Below are positions 23,701 to 31,658 of a stretch of 43,613 bases of DNA, in pieces. Within the stretch, counting starts at the first letter, position 1, and each line of letters begins with the position of its first letter. A program made the translations under genes and the position numbers. The DNA comes from Flavobacteriales bacterium. GTDB lineage: Bacteria > Bacteroidota > Bacteroidia > Flavobacteriales_D > Sanyastnellaceae. Under the pieces are notes generated by a model. That model searched no databases, was not told the origin of the DNA, and saw only the letters and a list, made by a program, of their open reading frames with translations. Location of the stretch: assembly GCA_030729695.1 (NCBI GenBank), contig JANQWV010000005.1, positions 1 through 43,613 on the forward strand, given 5' to 3'.

Positions 23701-24002
23701 ATGTTACTGTTCGTACACGTGGTGTAATGGAGAAATGTAGCATGTGTCAACAACGTATCCAAGCGGGTAAGTTGCAAGCGAAGAAAGATGGTACCCCAGT
23801 TCAAGACGGATCAATCGTTACAGCATGTGCTGAGGCTTGTCCTACACACGCAATCGTATTCGGTGATTTGAACGATACAAAATCAGAGAACACAGAGCGT
23901 TCTAAGAACAATCGTTCTTACCATTCTTTAGAAGAAGTTGGAATTCAACCAAACATCTTCTACATGACAAAAGTTAGAAACATTGAAGAAACTGAAGCAT
24001 AA
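20715..24002 (+). CDS. actB: Alternative complex III subunit ActB, molybdopterin-oxidoreductase-like plus iron-sulfur domain
   Basis: ActB is the large periplasmic subunit, a fusion of a molybdopterin-oxidoreductase-like domain (which in this complex is known not to bind molybdenum) and a four-cluster ferredoxin-like domain. A Tat signal, GRRDFLKFMGFSVAAATLAAC (split at RRDFLK 50-55), ends in LAAC, so Cys69 may be lipidated after export. The iron-sulfur ligands are SSCIGCGSCITACH (about 831), CQHCNHAPCETVCP (917), CIGTRYCANNCP (949), and CSMCQ with CAEACP (1007-1042). Two extra elements stand out: an Ala/Val-rich stretch (about 531-569) and a DVNGDGKINPAD loop (790-801) that fits the calcium EF-hand pattern. 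ATG 20715 or 20721 is the likely start; TTG 20700 was rejected. Confidence 0.95.
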   Translation: MGMNKKYWTGMEELENTSSFQESMSTEFAKSESVESFLGNDKLAESNTGRRDFLKFMGFSVAAATLAACETPVVKSIPYVVKPEEITPGIANYYASSFYDGNEYANLFVKTREGRPIFIKGNKEHGIGGGAVSSRINASVLGLYDSARLQGPLKGGASTDWGTLDAEVASALASASSIRILSNTVISPSAKRAIAEFSAKYTGKVQHIQWDAISYQGMRLAHKNVLGKEVIPAMDFSKAKTIVSIGADFLGTWMSSNLFQGDYASTRRPEGEWMSKHYQFEATMSLTGSNADVRIPIKPSQEGAVVAALYNAIKGGNAEVAGVDSARIARIAEELKANASESIVVAGSNNVDVQSIVCAINNELRNYGSTLNADKPVNFYQGDDAAMDRLVAEMNNGQVGALIVYGANPGYSYADAAGFKAAMSKVSTVVSFNGYADETSATATYNAPDNHYLESWNDLEPMAGRIDFVQPTITPLYNTRSAQESLLRWSGNSISYYDYIKATHAGLSSDLFNMSIHNGTTHNVTLPKAENAPVVVSVAPAGNVVVESAPIVAAAAIAAPVIAASPVTYDLASALSNASSMATGEWEVSLYQKVTMGAGDYANNPVLQETPDPITKVTWDNYVAMSPTDVKRLNLNSYIAQDDPASVVKVTINGKTVTLPVCPTPGQKPGTIGIALGYGRGANNEKIGKAAYQTAANGEYELNENGTPKTIGQNAFQFVSTSTTRQYIGTAAIEVTEETYELASTQLHNTVMGRDSVVKETVLAKFLAEKEAEKGTASWNMVPTLAVHEDVNGDGKINPADRKPVKEFDLWRDYPVEGAGHRWGMTIDLSSCIGCGSCITACHTENNVPVVGKDEVRRHRDMHWMRIDRYFSSEYQPIDLAQTLEKTQEATGKGAIGAYREMENPEENPRTVHMPMMCQHCNHAPCETVCPVAATTHSNEGLNNMAYNRCIGTRYCANNCPYKVRRFNWFNYVTNDKFANFNPSQDESLRWVLNPDVTVRTRGVMEKCSMCQQRIQAGKLQAKKDGTPVQDGSIVTACAEACPTHAIVFGDLNDTKSENTERSKNNRSYHSLEEVGIQPNIFYMTKVRNIEETEA

Positions 24003-24005
24003 GCC

Positions 24006-25382
24006 ATGATAAAAGAAGCAGCTATTCGCAAACCCCTTATTCTTGGACACAAGACTTACCATGACATCACGAATGATGTTGTTGGTCCAATTGAAGGCAA
24101 GGCTCCACGTCAGTGGAAAATTGCTATCTCCATTGCTGCAGTTATTGCATTGTATGGAATAGGGTCTATCATGTATCTTGTAGGTACAGGTATTGGAGCA
24201 TGGGGATTGAACAAGACCGTTGGTTGGTCATGGGATATCACCAACTTCGTATGGTGGGTTGGTATTGGTCACGCAGGAACTTTGATTTCTGCGGTATTGT
24301 TGCTCTTCCGTCAACGTTGGAGAATGGCGATTAACCGTTCTGCTGAGGCAATGACAATCTTTGCCGTAATTATGGCGGCTCTCTTCCCTGTATTTCACAT
24401 GGGACGTGTATGGCAAGCTTACTGGACGCTTCCATTGCCAAACCAATTCGGATCTCTTTGGCCGAACTTTAACTCGGCATTGATGTGGGACGTATTTGCG
24501 ATTTCTACATACTTCTCAGTATCGTTGGTATTCTGGTACATCGGTTTGATTCCTGACTTCGCTACCATCCGTGACCGTATGGTTAAGCCACGTGCAAAGA
24601 AGATATATGGAATTCTTGCTTTCGGATGGTCTGGACGTGCAAAGCACTGGAACCGTTTTGAAGAAGTTTCTTTGGTTCTTGCTGGTATTGCTACTCCCCT
24701 TGTATTCTCGGTTCACTCGATTGTATCGATGGACTTTGCTACATCGATCATTCCAGGATGGCACGCAACAATCTTCCCTCCATACTTCGTATCTGGAGCC
24801 GTATTCTCAGGATTTGCAATGGTATTGACCCTGTTGTTAATCATGAGAAAGACGATGCGTTTAGAGGCTTACATCAACATGGCTCACATTGAGTACATGA
24901 ACATTGTAATTATTGTAACCGGATCTATCGTAGGTGTGGCTTACTTGACAGAGTTATTCATCTCTTGGTACAGTGGTGTTGAATACGAATCATACGCGTT
25001 CATCAACCGTTTCTCTGGTCCATACAGTTGGGCTTATTGGATGATGATGACATGTAACGTTATCTCTCCACAATTGTTCTGGTTCAAGAAGATTAGAACA
25101 AGCTTAACGGCGACCTTCTTATTGTCTATTGTAGTTAACATTGGTATGTGGTTCGAGCGTTTTGTAATCATCGTGACTTCTATTCACCGTGATTACACGC
25201 CAGGAGCATGGGGTGAATTCCACCCAAGTGTTACAGATATCGGAATGTTCGTAGGAACAATCGGAATCTTCTTCACGTTGTTCTTGTTGTTCGCGCGTTA
25301 CTTCCCTGTATTGGCGTTGAACGAATTGAAGACAATCTTAAAAGTTTCTGGCGAAAGCTATAAGAACTCAGACAAACATTAA
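24006..25382 (+). CDS. actC: Alternative complex III subunit ActC, NrfD-like quinol-binding membrane protein
   Basis: A 458-residue integral membrane protein of the NrfD/PsrC family with about ten transmembrane helices. ActC is thought to hold the menaquinol oxidation site and possibly a proton path. Typical elements are WDITNFVWWVGIGHAGTLIS, the strongly conserved helix start, GRVWQAYWTLPLPNQFGSLW, FAISTYFSVSLVFWYIGLIP, and VFSVHSIVSMDFATSIIPGW followed by HATIFPPYFVSGAVFSGFAM. The N-terminal KPLILGHKTYHDITNDV is also shared by ActC proteins. It follows actB by 3 bases. Confidence 0.95.
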   Translation: MIKEAAIRKPLILGHKTYHDITNDVVGPIEGKAPRQWKIAISIAAVIALYGIGSIMYLVGTGIGAWGLNKTVGWSWDITNFVWWVGIGHAGTLISAVLLLFRQRWRMAINRSAEAMTIFAVIMAALFPVFHMGRVWQAYWTLPLPNQFGSLWPNFNSALMWDVFAISTYFSVSLVFWYIGLIPDFATIRDRMVKPRAKKIYGILAFGWSGRAKHWNRFEEVSLVLAGIATPLVFSVHSIVSMDFATSIIPGWHATIFPPYFVSGAVFSGFAMVLTLLLIMRKTMRLEAYINMAHIEYMNIVIIVTGSIVGVAYLTELFISWYSGVEYESYAFINRFSGPYSWAYWMMMTCNVISPQLFWFKKIRTSLTATFLLSIVVNIGMWFERFVIIVTSIHRDYTPGAWGEFHPSVTDIGMFVGTIGIFFTLFLLFARYFPVLALNELKTILKVSGESYKNSDKH

Positions 25383-25401
25383 AAACTGAACGATTAAGGC
25401 A

Positions 25402-25935
25402 ATGGCAAATAAAGTATTTCACGTGATGTACGACGACGACCAGAAGTTGCTGGATGCAGCTACGGCGTTGGTAAAACAAGGAATACAGGTGAAAGATGTG
25501 TTTTCTCCTTTCCCTGTGCACGGATTAGATCCAATCATTGGTGTTAAGCGCACGCGCTTGGCTATCACATCGTTCATGTATGCAACTACCGGAACTTTAT
25601 TGGCAATCTTAGGAACATGGTATTTCATGATTCACGATTGGCCAATGAACATTGGTGGTAAACCAAACTTCACTTGGATTGAAAACGCTCCGGCATTCGT
25701 TCCAGTAATTTTTGAATTCTCGGTATTCTGCGGAGCACACGGAATGGCAATAACTTACTTATTGCGTAACGGAACTCTTCCTGGAATGCCAGCCTCTAAT
25801 CCAGATCCAAGAACTACAGACGATAAGTTTGTAATGGAAATTGTTACAGAAGATAATCACGCATTCTCTGTATCTGATCTGGAAGAAAAAATACGTGCAA
25901 CTGAAGTTTTTGAATTAAGCATAAAGGACTGTTAA
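25402..25935 (+). CDS. actD: Alternative complex III subunit ActD (DUF3341)
   Basis: A 177-residue subunit with a soluble N-terminal part (FHVMYDDDQKLLDAATALVK, DVFSPFPVHGLDPIIG) and two transmembrane helices (SFMYATTGTLLAILGTWYFM and FVPVIFEFSVFCGAHGMAIT). FPVHGLD and the NxGGKP motif between the helices (MNIGGKPNFTWIENAPAFVP) are the family signatures. ActD is a structural subunit on the cytoplasmic side, without cofactors. Gene spacing is 19 bases from actC and 1 base to actE. Confidence 0.95.
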   Translation: MANKVFHVMYDDDQKLLDAATALVKQGIQVKDVFSPFPVHGLDPIIGVKRTRLAITSFMYATTGTLLAILGTWYFMIHDWPMNIGGKPNFTWIENAPAFVPVIFEFSVFCGAHGMAITYLLRNGTLPGMPASNPDPRTTDDKFVMEIVTEDNHAFSVSDLEEKIRATEVFELSIKDC

Positions 25936-25936
25936 G

Positions 25937-26626
25937 ATGAAGCGTCCCCTATTAAACACATTTTCGGCTATCACTGTAGCAATCGCATTTGCTTCTTGTG
26001 GTGTAGACACGAATTCACCTGGTGTGGAATACATGCCAGATATGTATCGCTCTCCAGCTTTGGAAGCATACGTAGATTATGGATCAAACAAACACATGGA
26101 TTGGACGCAGAGTCAGAAAGACGAAGCGGGTGTTCAGGCCGTGTTATCGCGCATACCTGCAAAAGGTAGTATTGCTTATGCAGGCGATGATGCAATTTTC
26201 GGAATGCCATATGCTTTGCCTAATGACACAACCGGATATTCAAGAGCTGCGCGTGAGATTCACTCACCATTGCTTGCGAATAAAGTGAACATTGAAGAAG
26301 GAAAACGTTTGTACATGATTTTCTGTCAGCACTGTCACGGAAAAGAAGGTCACGGAGACGGGGCTATTTCTAAGAACGGTCTAATCGCAGGTATTCCTGA
26401 CTATGCAACTAAGTTGAAAGATTTAGAAGAAGGGAAGATGTACCACACTCTTCAGTACGGTAAAGGATTAATGGGATCACATGCTTCTCAATTGAATCAG
26501 AAAGAGCGTTGGCAAGTTTTGGAGTGGGTGAAATGCCTTCAAAAAGGTATTACTGCTCCAGAGTATGATGCGAAAGATATGTTAAAGGTTGCGGCTGAGG
26601 CAGCAGCAGATTCAACAACAAAATAA
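25937..26626 (+). CDS. actE: Alternative complex III subunit ActE, monohaem cytochrome c lipoprotein
   Basis: A 229-residue cytochrome c anchored by lipid. The signal ends in a lipobox, AFASC, with Cys21 as the modified residue, so the protein sits at the periplasmic face of the membrane. A single haem site is CQHCH at residues 130-134 in the context RLYMIFCQHCHGKEGHGDGA; a Met ligand is likely within KGLMGSHASQL. The upstream MYRSPALEAYVDYG segment is a family hallmark. It passes electrons within alternative complex III. Confidence 0.95.
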   Translation: MKRPLLNTFSAITVAIAFASCGVDTNSPGVEYMPDMYRSPALEAYVDYGSNKHMDWTQSQKDEAGVQAVLSRIPAKGSIAYAGDDAIFGMPYALPNDTTGYSRAAREIHSPLLANKVNIEEGKRLYMIFCQHCHGKEGHGDGAISKNGLIAGIPDYATKLKDLEEGKMYHTLQYGKGLMGSHASQLNQKERWQVLEWVKCLQKGITAPEYDAKDMLKVAAEAAADSTTK

Positions 26627-26645
26627 GAACTAGAAGGAATAACGT

Positions 26646-27887
26646 ATGTCACAGGATAAATTACAATTCCAATTTCCGTCGCAAACTAAAATGTGGACGA
26701 CGGCATTGATGGCCATTGGTGGAGTTTCTGCTCTACTGGGATGGTTTGCTGATAAGACTGAGCATCACCAGTACTGGTGGGCCATGTTGTTAATCAGCGG
26801 GTTTTTCTTCTTTGCTATTGCATTGGGAGTATTGTTCTTCTATTCGTTACAATATGCTGCTGAGGTTGCTTGGTCTGCATTATTGAAGCGTTTATTTGAA
26901 GCTATTTTCTCTTACATTCCTTATGGTTTGGCGGTAATAGTAATTGTCTTGTTGGTTGGACAATTCCACGGACATCATCTTTACCACTGGATGGATTCAT
27001 CTGTTTATGATCCTGCTAGTGAAAATTATGATGAAATCATTGCTGGTAAGCATGCCTACTTTACACCTTGGTTCTTCTGGTTGAGAGTTGTAGCTTATGC
27101 AGCTGTATTCGTTGGTTTTGCGCGCTACTTCCGCAAATGGTCTTTGCAAGAGGATGCAGTAGGTGGAACTGAGATTCACTACAAAATGTACAAGAAAGGT
27201 GCAACGTTTTTGGTTTTGTTCGCAGTTTTCTCTTCTACTTTAGCCTGGGATTGGTTAATGTCTATTGATACACACTGGTACAGTACTATGTATGGATGGT
27301 ATATTTTCGCGGGGATGTGGGTTACTGCTATGACCATGGCTACATTGATTTTAGTTTGGTTACGTGGTAAAGGATATTACGCTATGATGAATGAGTCACA
27401 CATTCATGACATGGGGAAATGGATGTTCGCTATTTCAATGTTGTGGAGCTACTTGTGGTTCTGTCAGTATATGTTGATTTGGTATTCAGATATTCCAGAG
27501 GAAATCACCTACTTCAAGGAGCGTTATGATCACTATATGGTTTTGATGTGGGTAATATTCGCAGTGAACTTCGTAGTTCCTTTTTACACCTTGATTTCTC
27601 GTGACGCAAAGCGCAACACGAAGTACTTGACAAGAGTGGGTGTGATAATTTTAATTGGTCACTTTGCAGATTTGTATTTAGCTGTAATACCAGGAACTAT
27701 TCACGGACATTTGTTGTGGGGATTCGGAGAAGGACATCATGCGAACTTCGGATGGTGGTTTGAAATCGGAATGTTACTTGGATTTTTAGGATTGTTCTTG
27801 CGTGTGGTATTAACCACCTTAACCAAGGCACCTCTGATTCCGAAGAACCATCCTTTCCTACAAGAAAGTGAGAATCATCATATTTAA
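26646..27887 (+). CDS. actF: Alternative complex III subunit ActF, membrane protein
   Basis: A 413-residue integral membrane subunit with about ten helices, related to ActC in topology. Recognisable parts are YYSLQYAAEVAWSALLKRLF-like FYSLQYAAEVAWSALLKRLF, LAWDWLMSIDTHWYSTMYGW, MGKWMFAISMLWSYLWFCQY followed by MLIWYSDIPEEITYF, and the GHFADLYLAVIPGTIHGHLL segment. These are typical of quinol:cytochrome c oxidoreductase membrane subunits and their C-terminal cytoplasmic tail. It lies 19 bases after actE and 28 before coxB. Confidence 0.95.
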   Translation: MSQDKLQFQFPSQTKMWTTALMAIGGVSALLGWFADKTEHHQYWWAMLLISGFFFFAIALGVLFFYSLQYAAEVAWSALLKRLFEAIFSYIPYGLAVIVIVLLVGQFHGHHLYHWMDSSVYDPASENYDEIIAGKHAYFTPWFFWLRVVAYAAVFVGFARYFRKWSLQEDAVGGTEIHYKMYKKGATFLVLFAVFSSTLAWDWLMSIDTHWYSTMYGWYIFAGMWVTAMTMATLILVWLRGKGYYAMMNESHIHDMGKWMFAISMLWSYLWFCQYMLIWYSDIPEEITYFKERYDHYMVLMWVIFAVNFVVPFYTLISRDAKRNTKYLTRVGVIILIGHFADLYLAVIPGTIHGHLLWGFGEGHHANFGWWFEIGMLLGFLGLFLRVVLTTLTKAPLIPKNHPFLQESENHHI

Positions 27888-27915
27888 TTGAAGAGTAAGA
27901 AAAAAAGATAGTCAA

Positions 27916-29148
27916 ATGAAACTACTAATTCTTTTAGTTATCGTACTTGCAATCATTGCCATAGCGCAATTGACTAAAGTATATGAATTGAGCCGTTCGT
28001 TAAGAAAGAACAAAGAGGAGGAGATCTCTGCGGCCGACAATAAGCTGAATGCTAACTTGATGTTAGTGTGGATGTTTTTATTCTTCGTGGGCACCGTATT
28101 CTTATATGTAAGATATGGTGACTACCTTCCGGTATCGGCTTCTGCGCATGGTGTAGATGTTGACCAATTGATGAAGGTGAACATATGGTTAATTACCATC
28201 GTTTTCTTTATCGTGAACTTCTTCTTGTTTTTCTTTGCTTGGAAATACCAATACAAGAAAGGCAGAAAGGCGAGATTCTTCGCGCACGACAATCGTTTGG
28301 AAATGCTTTGGACATTGGTTCCAGGAGTTGTTCTAGCGTTTATCATTGTTTACGGATTGATTACTTGGAACAAAATCACAGGACCTGCCTCTGCAGACGC
28401 TCTGCAAATTGAGTTGTATTCTCGTCAGTTCGACTGGACTGCGCGCTACCCGGGTGAGAACAAAACATTTGGTGCCGCTAATTACAACCTGATCAGTACG
28501 TCGAACCCACTGGGTTTAGTTACTCCTGATGGAATTCGTGCGAAGATGGACGAATTGGACGCCCAAATTGAAAATGTTGAGCACCAATTGGAAGAGAATA
28601 AAATGATGCCATTACTTCCAGAGAGTTATGTAGCAACATTGGAAGACAAAGTAAGTCGTTTGAAGCGTCACAAGCAGCGTATCTCTGACTTAGATGAGAA
28701 CAGCGTGAACGGTTTGAGCACATGGGAAGCTGGTAACGATGATCGTTTGGTGAAGGGAGAAATGCACATTCCTGTGAACAAGGAAGTTGAATTAATCTTC
28801 CGTTCACAAGACGTAATACACTCGGCATATTTACCCCACTTCCGTTCTCAAATGAACTGTGTGCCTGGTGTTGCAACGCGATTGAAAATGACTCCTACTG
28901 TTACTACAGAAGAGATGCGTAAGATAACTGGCAACGATAGTTTCAATTACATTCTACTTTGTAACAAAGTTTGTGGTGCAGCGCACTTCAACATGCAAAT
29001 GAAAGTAGTTGTTGAAAGCGAAGCTGATTACAACGCTTGGGTTGCAAAACAAAAAATGTTCAAAGCTCCTGAAGTAAAAGAAGCAGCTGATACCACGTTA
29101 GCAAACGAACCTAAAAAAGACACTGTAGCCACAGCAATGGGCAACTAA
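27916..29148 (+). CDS. coxB: Cytochrome c oxidase subunit II (four-helix Bacteroidota form)
   Basis: Subunit II receives electrons through the dinuclear copper centre CuA and hands them to subunit I. The 410-residue protein has two extra N-terminal helices (LLILLVIVLAIIAIAQL and LMLVWMFLFFVGTVFLYV) ahead of the usual two (ITIVFFIVNFFLFFFAW and LEMLWTLVPGVVLAFIIVYG). The CuA site is intact: VIHSAYLPHFR supplies the first His, and CNKVCGAAHFNM supplies both Cys, the second His and Met. A charged segment at about 205-260 (MDELDAQIENVEHQLEENK and RLKRHKQRISDLDEN) looks like a helical hairpin or coiled coil and is not part of the minimal fold. No cytochrome c domain is fused here. Confidence 0.96.
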   Translation: MKLLILLVIVLAIIAIAQLTKVYELSRSLRKNKEEEISAADNKLNANLMLVWMFLFFVGTVFLYVRYGDYLPVSASAHGVDVDQLMKVNIWLITIVFFIVNFFLFFFAWKYQYKKGRKARFFAHDNRLEMLWTLVPGVVLAFIIVYGLITWNKITGPASADALQIELYSRQFDWTARYPGENKTFGAANYNLISTSNPLGLVTPDGIRAKMDELDAQIENVEHQLEENKMMPLLPESYVATLEDKVSRLKRHKQRISDLDENSVNGLSTWEAGNDDRLVKGEMHIPVNKEVELIFRSQDVIHSAYLPHFRSQMNCVPGVATRLKMTPTVTTEEMRKITGNDSFNYILLCNKVCGAAHFNMQMKVVVESEADYNAWVAKQKMFKAPEVKEAADTTLANEPKKDTVATAMGN

Positions 29149-29163
29149 AAATAATAGATAATC

Positions 29164-30951
29164 ATGGAAGCAACTGACAATATGCACGCACAAGACCACG
29201 GTCATCACCACCACAAAGAGAGCTTCATTTCGAAGTATGTGTTCTCTATGGACCACAAAATGATTTCGAAGCAATTCTTAATTACAGCAATTGTAATGGG
29301 AATCGTGGCTGTAATGTTATCTATCTTCTTCCGTCTTCAATTGGGATGGCCAGGAGAGAAGTTTCAGATTTTAAATGCATTTCTTGGCGACAAGTGGGCA
29401 CCGGATGGAATCTTAGACCGTAACGCTTACTTAGCTATGGTAACGATTCACGGAACAATCATGGTATTCTTCGTATTAACCGGAGGATTATCAGGAACGT
29501 TTGCGAACCTACTTATTCCACTTCAAATTGGAGCTCGTGATATGGCTTCAGGTTTCTTGAACATGTTGTCTTATTGGTTCTTCGCTGTTTCTAGCGTGAT
29601 TATGTTGGCTTCATTGTTTGTTGAAGGCGGAGCGGCTTCAGGTGGATGGACAATCTACCCACCACTTTCAGCATTGCCTCAAGCAATGCCTGGATCAGGT
29701 ATGGGAATGACTCTTTGGTTAATCTCTATGGTATTGTTCGTAGCCTCTTCACTTTTAGGTGGTTTGAACTACGTTGTAACCATTATTAACCTTCGTACAA
29801 AGGGAATGAAGATGACTCGTCTTCCTCTAACAGTATGGGCATTATTAGTAACTGCGATCTTAGGTATACTTTCTTTCCCTGTATTGGTTTCTGCTGTTGT
29901 TCTTCTTTTGATGGACAGAAGTATGGGAACTGCTTTCTATTTGTCTGACATCTACATTCAAGGTGAAGCATTAGACGTTACAGGAGGATCACCATTGTTA
30001 TACCAACACTTATTCTGGTTCTTAGGTCACCCTGAGGTATACATCGTATTATTGCCAGCACTGGGTATCTCATCAGAAGTTATTTCCACGAACTCGAGAA
30101 AGCCAATCTTCGGATACAAGGCCATGATCGGTTCTATTCTTGCAATCGGATTCTTGTCATTCATCGTATGGGGTCACCACATGTACATCACCGGTATGAA
30201 CCCATTCTTAGGATCGGTATTCGTATTCACTACATTGTTGATTGCTATTCCTTCAGCGGTTAAAGCTTTCAACTACATTACCACGTTGTGGCAAGGAAAC
30301 GTTCGTTTCACTCCAGCTATGTTGTTCAGTGTTGGTTTGGTAAGTACGTTCGTGACGGGTGGTTTGACAGGTATCATTTTGGCTGACTCGGCGTTAGATG
30401 TGAATGTTCACGATACATACTTCGTAGTGGCGCACTTCCACATTGTAATGGGTATGTCTGCAATCTTCGGTATGTTGGCCGGTGTTTACCATTGGTTCCC
30501 TAAGATGTACGGAAGAATGTTGAATACTAAACTGGGTTACGCTCACTTCTGGCTAACCTTGGTTTGCGGATTCGGAGTATTCTTCCCCATGCACTTTGTT
30601 GGTATGGCAGGAGCACCTCGTCGTTATTATAGTTTCTCTGAATTTGAGTTCTTAGATTGGGTTATGGATTTGAATCCGTATATCAGTATTTTCGCTATCG
30701 TGGGTGGTGCGGCTCAAATCTTATTCTTGGTAAACTTCTTCCACAGTATTTTCTACGGACAGAAGGCTTCTCAAAACCCATGGCAGTCGAACACGTTGGA
30801 ATGGACTACTCCAGTGCAACACGTTCACGGAAACTGGCCAGGTGCACTTCCTGAAGTTCACCGTTGGGCTTACGATTATTCTAATCCAGAACACGAAGAG
30901 GATTTCGTTCCTCAGGTTGTACCAATGAAACCTGGAGAACACGCTCATTAA
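29164..30951 (+). CDS. coxA: Cytochrome c oxidase subunit I
   Basis: The catalytic haem-copper subunit that reduces oxygen and pumps protons. The 595-residue protein has about twelve helices. Ligands are present: VTIHGTIMVFFVLTGG for low-spin haem, WFLGHPEVYIVLLPALG with the His-Tyr cross-link pair and CuB His, WGHHMYITGMNPF with the two other CuB His, and VHDTYFVVAHFHIVMG with both haem a His. GHPEVY is the type A sequence with Glu. A His-rich start (HAQDHGHHHH) is odd but not rare. Subunits III and IV are not in the window. Its TAA shares bases with the ATG at 30951, and a terminator follows within 60 bases. Confidence 0.97.
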   Translation: MEATDNMHAQDHGHHHHKESFISKYVFSMDHKMISKQFLITAIVMGIVAVMLSIFFRLQLGWPGEKFQILNAFLGDKWAPDGILDRNAYLAMVTIHGTIMVFFVLTGGLSGTFANLLIPLQIGARDMASGFLNMLSYWFFAVSSVIMLASLFVEGGAASGGWTIYPPLSALPQAMPGSGMGMTLWLISMVLFVASSLLGGLNYVVTIINLRTKGMKMTRLPLTVWALLVTAILGILSFPVLVSAVVLLLMDRSMGTAFYLSDIYIQGEALDVTGGSPLLYQHLFWFLGHPEVYIVLLPALGISSEVISTNSRKPIFGYKAMIGSILAIGFLSFIVWGHHMYITGMNPFLGSVFVFTTLLIAIPSAVKAFNYITTLWQGNVRFTPAMLFSVGLVSTFVTGGLTGIILADSALDVNVHDTYFVVAHFHIVMGMSAIFGMLAGVYHWFPKMYGRMLNTKLGYAHFWLTLVCGFGVFFPMHFVGMAGAPRRYYSFSEFEFLDWVMDLNPYISIFAIVGGAAQILFLVNFFHSIFYGQKASQNPWQSNTLEWTTPVQHVHGNWPGALPEVHRWAYDYSNPEHEEDFVPQVVPMKPGEHAH

Positions 30952-30971
30952 TGAACGACTTCAATAAAACT

Positions 30972-31007
30972 AAAAATCCGTATCTTAGAACGATGCGGAT
31001 TTTTTTT
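30972..31007 (+). terminator. Intrinsic terminator of act-cox operon overlapping the next start codon
   Basis: Left arm aaaaatccgtatc (30972-30984) pairs with gatgcggattttt (30992-31004) in a 13-bp stem with one G-U pair, a 7-base loop, and eight T residues (31000-31007). The ATG at 30993-30995, the best start of the following beta-barrel gene, lies in the right arm, so its first codons (MRIFF) are written by the hairpin and T-tract. Confidence 0.85.
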
Positions 31008-31652
31008 GTCATACTCTTTAGTGTTTTTGCGCTATTCACACAGGCGCAACCTGTGAATCTTCGTGATTCATTTAAGGGAGTGTTTGAAGGTAAGCCGTCA
31101 GTAACAGCCAAGTGGGATACTTGGGGAACCTTTGTTGGAGGGCGAACCTTCAATACCCAAGCGTTGAAAGCGGGTGCCGAATTCAATGAATCTTTGGTGC
31201 TGGGTTTTGGCTACAATTGGTTATCGAATGGAGTTTATAAGAATGTCAATGTAGACGGTAACTCGAAATTGAGTGAGTTTGAATTGCGTTATTTCGGTCC
31301 TTATGCGGAGTTCGATTTTTTTAAAAATGGGCATTGGAAAGGAACCCTCCCGATTCAACTTGGATTTGGAAAGAGTTTTCTGAAGTATACAGCTGCCGAT
31401 GGCAATCGTATCAAACTAAATGAAGGTAGCGTTGTTTTGTATGAGCCCGCCATGAGTTTCAGTTATGACATTGCTAACTTGTTTGAAGTAGGTGCTGGTT
31501 TTGGATATCGAATTATGTTGAAGAACAACAACTCAATTGAACAACGCTTAACTTCACCAAACTTTGTGGTGCGATTGAGTTTTAATCCATACGGCTGGGC
31601 TGAATTGTTTCACTTGGATGAATTTGGAAAAAGGATAATGAAATCTAATTAG
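30993..31652 (+). CDS. Outer-membrane beta-barrel-like protein of unknown function
   Basis: A 219-residue exported protein. Start 30993 gives the signal peptide MRIFFVILFSVFALFTQAQ; an alternative ATG at 30951, coupled to the coxA stop by TAATG, would add MNDFNKTKNPYLRT before it. The mature part has repeated amphipathic strands (TWGTFVGGRTFNTQALKAGA, SLVLGFGYNWLSNGVYKN, LSEFELRYFGPYAEFDFF, GTLPIQLGFGKSFLKYT, LFEVGAGFGYRIMLK, TSPNFVVRLSFNPYGWAELF), fitting an outer-membrane barrel. The ligand is unknown and no link with respiration can be shown other than position. It may be expressed by readthrough of the terminator. ruvB starts 6 bases after its stop. Confidence 0.75.
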   Translation: MRIFFVILFSVFALFTQAQPVNLRDSFKGVFEGKPSVTAKWDTWGTFVGGRTFNTQALKAGAEFNESLVLGFGYNWLSNGVYKNVNVDGNSKLSEFELRYFGPYAEFDFFKNGHWKGTLPIQLGFGKSFLKYTAADGNRIKLNEGSVVLYEPAMSFSYDIANLFEVGAGFGYRIMLKNNNSIEQRLTSPNFVVRLSFNPYGWAELFHLDEFGKRIMKSN

Positions 31653-31658
31653 AATTTT

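Noticed and set aside
23331-23804. A 157-codon minus-strand frame inside actB
   Set aside because: It lies fully inside the well-conserved iron-sulfur domain of ActB and is Cys/Thr-rich as a mirror of that sequence; no domain or start signal.
20715-24002. ActB as an active molybdoenzyme
   Set aside because: Its context in actABCDEF identifies alternative complex III, in which the molybdopterin-like domain is known to lack the cofactor.
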